Shown here: in pieces, positions 20,531 through 29,897 of the stretch
Layout of the letters: the number at the start of each line of letters is the position of its first letter
Position numbering within the stretch: position 1 is the first letter of the stretch
DNA from: Pseudofabraea citricarpa
Lineage: Eukaryota > Ascomycota > Leotiomycetes > Helotiales > Dermateaceae
DNA: 64,000 bases
Direction of reading: 5' to 3'
NCBI GenBank assembly: GCA_029641185.1
Contig: JAPWGK010000001.1
Location: 3,856,501 to 3,920,500 of the forward strand
Position numbers and translations under genes: made by a program
Notes under the pieces: model-generated
The model's database searches: none
What the model was told of the DNA's origin: nothing
Seen by the model: only the letters and a program-made list of their open reading frames with translations

Positions 20531-22484
20531 GAGAGGACAAGAATTTCAGAGAGAAAGTGAGAGAGAGAGTAATAGAAGAGATAACTTAAGCAATAGAGCG
20601 TTGGTCTTGGGTTTAGATATTTACCATTTGTTTTGGATTGTGTCGGTGTTGTAAGAGGGAATGAAAGGGGTTCTATTTTGCTTGTTTGTCAGTTTCTACT
20701 CGATACTTCCAATTATTGAACACGCTCTTTGCTAAACCTGGCTTCCAAAACCTTTCTATTCGTTCTGGAAACCTTCTCGAGCAGTGTTATGTGCCAACGC
20801 CCAACTTCGATTATCGTTCCTCGGTGCATGAATTCTTAGCGACCGAATATCAGACATACACGAGAGCTTGCAGGATGACGGCCCGATAGATGGCAGAACG
20901 GAACCTGGCATTAGCGCAAAGAGCGACGTTGATCGCAGTACGCAATTTGATATAGGCCTGCCTATTTCTTCAACTGGGAATATGTCTGAAGTGCCTTGCT
21001 TTGGCCAATGGTCATCTGGGGAAGCAAAAAAAAAAAAAAAAAAAAGGTGAGTGGGCGAGAAGAAAGAAGAACAGAACTCACACGATACACATGTAGATAA
21101 CCGACGACTTACTCATTGCACGTCATGTCGCAGGACGCAGTACCCGATACTCGGCTCCGGCCGGCACTCGTCTGCTACCTTCCGCGACGCGAACTTATCG
21201 CCGCTCACGCTCATGATGGTGCTGCTCGCTTAGACTTAGCTGGCGCGGCTGGTCGGCGAACGATATCGCGTAGCTGGCCTTGCTTGACGCGGTCGAATTC
21301 CCCATCGAGGGCGTTATCTTTCTTTGTTTCTTTGTCTCGAGTAGTACTCGGTCCAGATGGTCAATGGCTTTGTTTGGGTCTTGTTGGAAAGGCTGCGTGT
21401 AGAGCTTAACGAACTGGCCCAAGCTCACGTGCTTGATTGGTTTCCTTGTTGATGCTGTGATGATTGTTTATGGAAGAGAAGAAAGCTGCGCTCTATAAGG
21501 CGGAAGACAAATAATTTATAGAAACGCAATGCGATACTTTGTGTCGTTGCGCTTTGGGGCGAGTTCTCACGTGCGGGTACTTGTGGACTCTGCCCGCACA
21601 AGTCAGTGGTCTGTTGGTATTGCCTTGGTATTAACTGTTTTATATTACTTTAGGAGAAATATCCATTTCTTTTTTTTTTCTCCCTTCTTTTTTCCCCCCC
21701 GAGAGATTTCATGTCGGATTTGAGAGGGATATGTGTTTTCCTCATTCCCTCGGCTAAAGTGGAACGCAGAAACAATAAAGCTAACCGAGGAGCTTGCTTT
21801 TCTCGGACTTCGAGAATTTTAACACGGATAAAATTCCTTATCGGCTTGTTGTCTCTTCATGTGGTTAATGAATTTCTTCTTCTCCTTGGAACATGTTGTC
21901 GGTGGTTGAGCGGGTACACGTTCAGTTGAGGCTAGCTATTCTGGACATGAACTCGGCAGCGCTCGCTTGTATGATGTCTCTCCTCGAACGAACGAGCTCC
22001 TCCATCAAATGTGGCAACGGGAAGCCGAAATACACAAGTAATCTCAAGATTTAAGAAGATGAAACAAAGCATTTCAAGCTTTCAATACCATGCATTGGAA
22101 AATAACCAGGCAATGCAATATAATTGAAAAGTTAGTGTTTAGAGGTGAGTTGATGACAAGTGACAGACACCCGCCACTTTCTCTCAAGTAAGAACTATGG
22201 ATTAATCTGAGGCTGTTATATTATCGAAGTCAGATCACATTTCGAAAACCATGTTCCATAATATAACATGTTTTCTCTCAATTGCGGCATAATTTCAACG
22301 GAGGGGGTGGGGGTGGGGTTGGGGGCTCTTATACATTTTAGGCAATAATCATTCTATTTTCTAATTCGAGACTCTAAACACTAGTCGCAATACTTGAAAG
22401 AGAAAGCTCTTAGACTTCTTCCCTTTTAAAAGGTCGAGAACTCAGAAGCCTCTACAGACAGACTTAACTTGGAATATTTCCGAT
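20531..22484. other. Long spacer with A run and a frameshifted coding relic
   Basis: An A run of about 18-20 lies near 21027-21046. Around 21197-21430 the minus strand has charged, protein-like sequence (GQFVKLYTQPFQQDPNKAI) that continues in another frame (KDNALDGEFDRVKQGQLRD), as expected of a decayed coding piece I cannot identify. A G/T-rich stretch lies at 22300-22330. No intact gene is seen. Confidence 0.35.
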
Positions 22485-22594
22485 GAAAAGTTCCTTGCCT
22501 TCGCAATCATGCATCGACGTATTTTCTCATGTCAAATGCGAAAAGTTCCTTGCCTTCGCAATCATGCATCGACGTATTTTCTCATGTCAAATGC
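22485..22594. repeat. Perfect 55-bp tandem duplication
   Basis: Two identical copies, 22485-22539 and 22540-22594, cover the last codons and stop of the phosphoesterase gene (minus strand, ...DMRKYVDA) and the sequence just after it. The extra copy lies outside the coding frame. Confidence 0.92.
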
Positions 22595-23231
22595 GCCCGA
22601 TTGGCCAAAGTAATAGCCTCTTTGATTCGTGACGACCCTTTTGCCATCTTCGACAAAATCGCAGTTGAAATGCGTGTGACCAAATGCCCACACCTTGACA
22701 TTTTTACTGGTCCAGCAAGACTCGTTTGACAAGTCGCTTGAGAAGCCCGACGAGATTTTGCTCTGCGCATGGGCCGCATCGACAGCTTTGGGAGATGTGG
22801 TTGGGCTATAGTGGGTGAGGATGATGATTTTCCGATCAGGCTCTGTCTCGGCAATCGACTTGACCTGCTCGTTTAGCCACGCAACGTCTGCGAGATGAGC
22901 TTTGTTGTGGTCCTCAACGGTCCAGTCTTCAATGTCATAGAAATCGTTGAGACCAAAGCTAACATGCTCGGTCTGGGTCGGGAGAATGTTTGAGAACAGT
23001 ACGCAGCCCAGAACTGTAACATCAGCCGACAGATCGTACCGAGTTTGATCCATGTAGACCAAAGTTCCAAGATTGTTGTCAATTGTCTTTTTTTGAATGC
23101 CTGCTTGGAATTCTTGTAGTTTCCGTTTAGCTGAAGTCCAGTCATTATGGTAGGGCTCGTGGTTGCCTAGAATAACAAACACAATCTTGAATTGAGAAAG
23201 CTGCTTTTCATTTATCTCGCACGCTATTTCA
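22562..23231 (-). pseudogene. Calcineurin-like metallophosphoesterase, 5'-truncated
   Basis: The frame reads EIACEINEKQLSQFKIVFV, ILGNHEPYHNDW, then LTHYSPTTSP and VWAFGHTHFNCDF, ending in FDMRKYVDA. GNHE, the histidine before YSPT and GHTH are the later metal-binding motifs of the family. The two N-terminal ones (DxH and GDxxD), which normally lie 50-80 residues before GNHE, are not found in the 280 bp between this frame and the next gene. About 220 residues remain of the roughly 300 expected. Without these metal ligands it is unlikely to be active, so I call it a truncated gene or pseudogene. A missed distant exon is the alternative. Confidence 0.65.
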
Positions 23232-23513
23232 ACTATAATCTAGCTAATACACTTTAAGCAAAGATATTGAAGGCGACATGATCTTAGCAATCGAAATTGC
23301 ACTGTAAAGATTATTAATAAGTTATGATTTACTATTGCTTTGTCCTCAGCATTGAATATGCTCCGAATCATCACATTTTCTTTTTTGGAATTTGAGTGGC
23401 AAAATTATTTTATCAACAGTTGAGAAACAGTTCAAAAGACGATCGAAAATCCACCCAAAGACATCAAAATACAGGACAGAAGACTACTATGCAAAAGAGA
23501 AAGAAAAAAACAC

Positions 23514-24292
23514 TCAAAGACCAAGATGAAAGTTCCACCAGATCCTTCCCAAACTGGACCAAGGAAGAACATCCCTGAGTCCAGCTCTAGCAGCCTTTTC
23601 CTGTTGTAGAGTCAGATCTAGAGGACCTGACTGCATTTGTTGAACGAGGAGCGCCTGCGCATCAACGGCATCACATCTTTGTTCCCTCTTTTCATGCCGA
23701 AGTCCACAGGAGTAGATCTTAAAGATAATAAGATCTGTCATTGCGATATACGGTACATGGCCGTTCTCGATTGTGTTGAGAAGCTCGAGGCCCGACGGAG
23801 TATATGCAGACTTAGTCCCAAATAATCAGCTTGAGGTACTGGATAGAAGGGGTAGAAGAGAAAGGGCAGAAGAGAAGGGCCACATACTTGCCATGACAAA
23901 AAGATGTCGATTTTCACGACATAACCAAGTGATGAGTTGTATATCAAGTAAGGCCCATGTTCAACAAAGTTAGAACGATGAAGCCCCAAAAGTGAGTTCC
24001 TAACACTGTTTCGGCGGCATCCATCGTCACCTGGAGTATCGAGCGGCTCTGTGATAATGATATCAATGTCCTAGCCAGAGGTAAGCAATAAACACGAGGA
24101 AACCTTGGACAGTAAACCAAGGTGCAAATAAGTACAAACCTTTGTTTTCCGCCCATGCGGTCTGTATCTCCACACTGCTAATCCTCCAAAAACGGCTATT
24201 TGGGAATTTGAATAGCCAGGCAAGGTTTTGATTACTTGGATGACTTCTCCAGCAACCCCGTTGAGTTCGATGAATGTGTTAGGCGTTGCCAT
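23514..24292 (-). CDS. Fungal nucleotidyltransferase-like protein
   Basis: Three exons (24292-24140, 24070-23888, 23810-23514), all in phase 0, give 210 aa. Motif order fits a nucleotidyltransferase-fold family common in ascomycetes: IAVFGGLAVWRYRPHGRKTK (about residues 31-50), then DIDIII at the second-exon start as the metal-binding D-x-D, then VKIDIF for the third acidic residue, then IAMTDLIIFKIYSCGLR, which resembles the TDLxxxK helix of AbiEii-like proteins. The start follows from a good ATG and from the exon phase. The substrate is unknown. The 5' flank carries a 17-bp tandem repeat. Two further genes that I read as distant relatives of this fold lie 2-5 kb away on the other strand. 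Confidence 0.7.
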
Positions 24293-24315
24293 TGTGGAGG
24301 GTAGTTGTGGAACGT

Positions 24316-24386
24316 GTGATGGAAGAGTTGTTGTGATGGAAGAGTTGTTGTGATGGAAGAGTTGTTGTGATGGAAGAGTTGTTGTG
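24316..24386. repeat. 17-bp tandem repeat in the promoter of the nucleotidyltransferase-like gene
   Basis: Four copies of GTGATGGAAGAGTTGTT begin at 24316, 24333, 24350 and 24367, only about 24 bp upstream of the start codon (minus strand). Copy-number changes here would alter the 5' leader or core promoter. Confidence 0.85.
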
Positions 24387-25144
24387 ATGGTTGAAATTCG
24401 GTGCTTGTTGAGACTGACGATTTGATGCCAAAGTAGGGTAGGAGAATACCCCGCCCTTTATAGAAAATCCATTTCTAGGCAGTCAGTTTCCTGTTGAGCT
24501 CAGCCCAAGATGTACAAAGAAACCCAACCATCTCAAGCTAGAAGAATCAAGCTTGGTCTGAGAAGCATGAAGAAAGCCATCTCAAGCCATCTCAAGCCGG
24601 AAGGATACAGGAAGCTTCCAGGAGAACCCAGGCGAACAAATTTGGTCATCTTCAGCGGGAGGACGCAGGAGCTCTCAGGTTCCAGGAGAATCAAGCTGGG
24701 TCTGAGACGAACAAAGAAAACGGGAGGCGTCGGGAGCCAAGAGAACGGGAGCCAAGAGAACGGGAGCCAGCGAAACTGAATAATATCACCAGCTGCCCAG
24801 CAGCAACTTTGACAATCCGCGATATCGACAATTGTTCAGGACTGCTGTGCAATTGAAATCCCACTGGCGATCTGAGATGCTGTGTTTCCAAAGCTAGAAA
24901 ACCCACGGCAGAACTCGCTCTGGCGTGTTGGCTTTTGAGGGTCAGGTAATGCTCATGAAGAACAGCCACCAAACGGCCCCGTACATGCACGAGCACGTGT
25001 CTTACCCTTTCGAGCTAGGCCAATGCCACCACACCGACACACTTCATATGGCTTTCTTTGATGTCTTTGCATCATCCAAGACAGACTCCTGGGTTCCTAG
25101 TTCCTGGTTCTTCTGGCTCCTCCTGGCTCCTTGCTCCTGGATCC
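24387..25144. other. Spacer with short direct repeats
   Basis: No gene seen. GGGAGCCAAGAGAAC occurs about three times in a row near 24729-24770, and CATCTCAAGC-type words recur near 24530-24600. These low-complexity repeats make spurious open frames. Confidence 0.4.
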
Positions 25145-25262
25145 TGGCTTCTGGCTCCTGGCTTCTGGCTTCTGGCTTCTGGCTTCTGGCTTCTGGCTTC
25201 TGGCTTCTGGCTTCTGGCTTCTGGCTTCTGGCTTCTGGCTTCTGGCTTCTGGCTTCTGGCTC
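25145..25262. repeat. Heptanucleotide satellite (CTGGCTT)n
   Basis: About 16 nearly perfect copies of CTGGCTT (GAAGCCAG on the other strand). Degenerate CTGGCTCC and CCTGG-type units extend to about 25095. Seven is not a multiple of three, so all frames stay open by repeat composition; the 80-150-codon frames here are artefacts. Confidence 0.92.
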
Positions 25263-25677
25263 CCAACTGTTGGTTCGGGATAGGGGTCTTTGACGTGATG
25301 GAATCCACTAGATCTCCCTCTCTCTCTTCCCTTCCAGAAGTTCTGGAAGATCAATTATCTGGTGGATATTTACTGTTGGCATTATTCGGGCCAGGGCTGG
25401 TTATTCCGATCCGCTTCACTGCCCCCTCATGGGGGGCCCGGATGACTGCACTTAGAAATGCATCTGCCATTTTGTATTCCCCAGTTGTTCTGCTCAGCTA
25501 TGCTCCGAGAGGGTCCCAAACTTAGCAATTCCATCTCCGCAACGACCTCTGATAACAGGAGTCTGTATCAAAGACAAACGCTCCATGGCAATGACGTTAT
25601 GCTTTTCTTCAGCTCTTTTTTTGCAATCGAGTAATTGTAGGCTCTTATTGGTTCAGCAGTCGGCTAGCCCCATGAAG

Positions 25678-27240
25678 TACGCTATGATTGGCTCAGGAGT
25701 TGGTACGGAGTTAAGCGCAAGCACGTGCCGTGCTCCAAGACGAGGACAATTGAAGATTATTAGCCTTGGTTAATTCTCAAAACTGAGTCTGCTTATGAGA
25801 TCAAAATAACGACCCTCTTAATATCTCAGAAGATTGAGACACTATATAAGCTTGCAAATCTCAACGAACTCTTAATAAGCACACCATCTAATTGGAGCAG
25901 TCTCTAAGCTGAGCTCGTCAACACACTTAAGCGATAGATAGTGATTCGTAGACAGAAGTGGCCAAGCTACAAATCTAGACAGCCATGCTTATGTTTGGAA
26001 ATCCACTGTGATAGGCCTTGACAAGGTGATTTCCCATATTTTGTAACGCATTTCTGTTGCAAAAGGAAGAATGCAACCAGGGCCACTCATTCTTCGTCTA
26101 CGGTCTGCATTACCCCATGCTTCAACGTGGCGGACCTCTGTCTCAAATCGCCCAGCATGGTTGGTAACTGATCCCCAAGGCACATTATTATTAGTGGAAT
26201 AAAGGCTGTGAGGAATGTAGATAATCTAAATTCTTGGAATGCGTGGTCATCTGTGTTCGCCAAACACTGACAACAGGTTGGTGCGAACTACTTATACCGC
26301 GTGGGAACCCTCGCATCTGACTATTCATCGCAACGTCTTGGATAATTACTCTTGGTCTAAACCCCACCTCAAAACAATCCTCAACTCAATCCCTAATGGC
26401 TTCTGCTGGTTCTATAGAAAACGCGACAGAAACTCATTTGCAACCGCTCGACGTGTCTCTGTTTTTGAGAGACCAGAAGCAATTTATCATCTCCGTCTCT
26501 CAGATTCTTACGACAAATGAAATCCCTCATGTTTTATGGGGACACTGTCTTCTCTCAGTCTACGGGGTCCCCACCATAATTGGAGTAAATTTATCATTCA
26601 TCCATATTAGACGTCCATAACTGACTAGAGCTAGTCATTGGACTTTGTCGTACCAGATGACTTAGCTGAAGAAGCAGTATCAGCAATTGAAAATAAAGGG
26701 CTGCCACATTGCACTTGCTCTTTGCCTGCACCTTTTCCACGATCTGATCCTTATCACTCACACTTCCATCTCCCTCAATTAGTAACGTTAAATATCTTCG
26801 AGCAGTCTAAAACATTATGGTTTCTCCCGAGATTACAGCTATCTCCTGACATAAGTTCGCCCTCGTCCGATTTTATCTTGGCATCAGACCCTAGTCTCCC
26901 TACCCCAGGACGATTTTCCCCGGGCATGGGCAGATTCGATATAAACACTCCACCTGTATATATACCAAAGTCACATCGCCTTGCGGAAGCATTTATGCTC
27001 ATTTATGCAAGAGATGTATCACGCGACTACATCACCTTCGCGATGGCTCATATCTGCTATGTGAGACGGTATATAGATCTGGACCAGCGCCTTCTAGATG
27101 AGACGAAGTTAGAGAGTAGATGCCGCATATTCTACCAGGAACTAAAGCATCTCAGGCGTCCTATGAGAGATATGACTGACGATTTTATTGCTAGTGTAGA
27201 AGGGTTGATCGACTAATTTGTTACTTTGCCTCTTAGAATG
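25678..27240 (+). repeat. Segmental duplication, left copy
   Basis: Begins at TACGCTATGATTGGCTCAG and includes upstream sequence, promoter and one nucleotidyltransferase-like gene. The right copy starts about 2051 bp further on. Matching landmarks are the GACGACCCTCTTAAT / GACGACCCCCTCAAT pair, GTGGCCAAGC, GTGATTTCC, AAAAGGAA and then the genes. The copies are clearly diverged, so the event is old. Confidence 0.75.
26396..27216 (+). CDS. Nucleotidyltransferase-like fungal protein, tandem paralog A
   Basis: Exons 26396-26584 and 26635-27216 join in frame to 256 aa. Key parts: IPHVLWGHCLLSVYGVP (about residues 46-62), followed after the intron by SLDFVVPDD, which together read like the G-x-x-x-L...DxDxVVxD core of the nucleotidyltransferase fold; then SKTLWFLPRLQLSP and ILASDPSLP, shared with paralog B. 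The C-terminal part is helical (AEAFMLIYARD, LESRCRIFYQELKHL). The fold is an inference from the motif pattern; the biochemical role is unknown. The acceptor GAGCTAG (to 26634) was chosen because it alone keeps the conserved VVPDD in frame. Confidence 0.65.
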
Positions 27241-27727
27241 AGGAACGAGATGAGAGGAGGTTGAAGACGCACGCGAGGACAGGAAAGTCAAAAACGGTTG
27301 TACCGGTCGGGTGCCCTCTAATTGGTTGCAAAAGCGTGCGTTCTTCTTAGCTAATTTTCGTAGCTTCTAGTAGGTTGGATTTTCTTGAATTCTGGCTTTT
27401 GGTTAATTCTTTTTTACAGTCTCTAGTTAGTACGGTATTCGGTGGTTTGGCGCGTACTTTTTTCTTTCTTTTTTTGTTTTACAGTTATCTGATCATTTTG
27501 ATACAAGAATTGTTCTCCTAAGTATTAGTAATCGATTATTTTCATTCGAAACTTGTCGTAGGTGTCTTATTAGTAGCACTATCGTATTAGACGGCGAGCT
27601 CCTCTAGCGGTCCGTCCGTTTCCTAATCTTATAAACCCCTTTCCATCTAGCAAAACTGCCCGGAGTACTGAATTGTGAAAGCTTGGTATTATCACCTTTG
27701 TAAAAGAGTCTATATCAAAAATAAACA
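27217..27727. other. Spacer between the two duplicated units
   Basis: AT-rich sequence with T runs (TTTTCTTTCTTTTTTTG). No gene seen. Confidence 0.4.
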
Positions 27728-29270
27728 TTACGCTATGATTGGCTCAGAAGTTCACACGTGCTATTCTACTTCCTGCACGGGTTATCAGCCGTCAGATGCA
27801 GTAACACACATATCTGATTTATGATGTAAGAATGACGACCCCCTCAATTTCTCAAGAGCTTAAGACACAGAATGCAAAGTAGAGAATCTACATAATAGGA
27901 CCAGTCTCTATAGCTGAGATTGTTAACGTGCTGATCTGTGGCCAAGCCACATGGCTAGAGGGCCCTGTGATTTCCTATATTACCGTTGCCATTGCCGCAA
28001 AAGGAATGTAATCATCGCTACTTATAGTTTAGGCCATGTAAACTCCGTTGCGCCTGATCGAGGGCTATTCAGGCGATATTACGGCCTTAACTTATTCCTC
28101 ATCTACATTCCGTATTCTATACCAGGATACAACTCGGCGAATCTTTATCTCAAGTTGCATAGCATAGATTTATCCCGAGTGGTAAATGACCCCCAAGATG
28201 GATTGTGGCAATATATGGAGAGGCATGTAAACATTCCAAATGCCCTACAGGAATGCACGTTCTCGTCTCTGCTTGCAAAACACTAACAACAAGTGTCTAC
28301 TATTTCTACCGTGTGATAACCCCCTCTCGACTGATTCTAACTAACTGTTATAGTATCCTGGAGATTTATCTTCTTTAATTTCTCGATTACCAGTTGGCCT
28401 CAACACATCCCTCAAATCAACGCGTAATGGCTTCTGCGAATCCGAATGAAACGGCGGAAGATGATCAGCTTTGGCCGGAGCCAAAATTCACTCAACAATA
28501 CGTAACCTGCATCTCTCATCTTCTAACCAAAAATGGAATCCCTAATGTCCTATGGGGAAACTTCCTTCTATCAATCTATTGGGTTCCCGTGGGTAGCAAT
28601 GTAAGTCTGCCACTCTACATCAGATATGCACGACTAATACAAGTTAGACAATCGAATATATCGTACCGGACGATTTGTTAGAAGCAACAGCATCAGTAAT
28701 TCGAGACAAAAAGCTACAATTAGGTCTGTTGGATTGTAGTGATCTAGAGACTTGCGACGAGATGGTGGGGGATTTGGAAAGTCCTCCTCCAGCCCTACAT
28801 TTCCACTTCAGCTACGACAACTTAGCGGTGTTAATCCATAAGCAATCCGAAACCTTATGGTTTATGCCAAGACTACAGCTATCTCCTGACACAAGTTCAT
28901 CTTCGCCTGATTTTCTCTTGGCATCAGACTCACGTCTCCCGCCATCTGCAATAATAAGAGGTGGCAGATATGAGGCAGATAATCCACCTATGTACATTCC
29001 AAGTGCCCATCGTGCTTTGGAAGCATATACACGACTCCTTGTAAGATGGATCGACCACGACCAGTATAGTCTTGGGTACATGGGCACAATAAGCTACATG
29101 GGGCTATATACGCATGATGCCGGCTATTTGGACTTGGAGAGTTTGGAGAGCAGATGCCGCAAACACTTCTTGAGAGAAGTAACACCTGAAGATCCTGTCA
29201 TAAAGCATCTTTCGGACCTTGTTGCTAGCTTTGAGGGTTCGAATGACTGATTTGTTTCTTCTGCTGTTGT
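27728..29270 (+). repeat. Segmental duplication, right copy
   Basis: Counterpart of the unit at 25.68 kb, starting with TACGCTATGATTGGCTCAG. The offset between copies is 2051 bp at the left end and 2031-2034 bp at the gene starts and ends, so only small indels separate them. A 111-codon open frame at 27951-28286 corresponds to non-coding sequence in the left copy and is therefore unlikely to be a gene. Confidence 0.75.
28427..29250 (+). CDS. Nucleotidyltransferase-like fungal protein, tandem paralog B
   Basis: Exons 28427-28600 and 28648-29250 join in frame to 258 aa. It shares with paralog A the core IPNVLWGNFLLSIYWVP followed by IEYIVPDD, the block SETLWFMPRLQLSP, LLASDSRLPP, MYIPSAHRALEAY and a C-terminal LESRCRKHFLREV. 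The usual YGVP is YWVP here, and LDFVVPDD has become IEYIVPDD, with the first acidic residue changed from Asp to Glu; if that residue binds metal, activity may differ between paralogs. The intron has the same position and length class as in paralog A. Function unknown. Confidence 0.65.
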
Positions 29271-29897
29271 TCCACGCTTTCATGTGGACGAGACAGCTTT
29301 TTCTTCTTTGGTGAGGCAACTTTGAAAGACCACATGGCGCACATTCTTTTCGGATCTCAAGAGATATAACAAGTATATCGCATAACTGTTTTTTTTTTAA
29401 AAAAAATTTCTTTTTTTGGATTTGGATTTGGTTGATTTGTCTCTGCTGTCATTCGAGGTTTTCTTCATGTGGAGGAGAGGCTATTTCAACAAAACGAACT
29501 TGGGAGAGCAGGTTTTTGGATTTTGTTAGGGTTTAAGAGATGTGAGAGTTTTCCTGCCACGGGGTTTAAGCAGTCTGTTTCTAGTTTTGCAGTATTGGAT
29601 CAAATTTCTACCATCATTCGAGGTTTCTAATATGCACGTGATAAAGGACCTCATTGAGTCACTGGGTTATTTTAAATGGAGTTCACTCAAGATTGATTTT
29701 GTCTAATCTAATGCAAGAATTTTCTAGTAATCAGAATGCGCAAGTCGTTGTCTAATGCTATGTTAGGTACATAGCGTGAACCCAATGCCTGTGGCAGAAG
29801 AAACGCCTTTGTGGAGTGCCGCTATTACTCAACGGCCAAAAAACGCCAGCGAAAAGTCTCCCTTTGGTATTTCCAAAAGCCAAGTCACAGACCACAT
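29251..29897. other. AT-rich spacer
   Basis: Contains a T8/A8 inverted stretch at about 29390-29407 and T-rich sequence. No gene seen. Confidence 0.4.

Noticed and set aside
19460..24292. Secondary-metabolite gene cluster around the UbiA-type gene
   Set aside because: No synthase, P450, methyltransferase or cluster regulator lies within about 10 kb; isolated gene.
25072..25354. Proline/arginine or tryptophan-rich frames of 78-122 codons
   Set aside because: Direct translations of the heptanucleotide array and its degenerate flanks.
27951..28286. 111-codon plus-strand frame before paralog B
   Set aside because: The homologous sequence in the left duplicated unit is not open; not conserved as coding.
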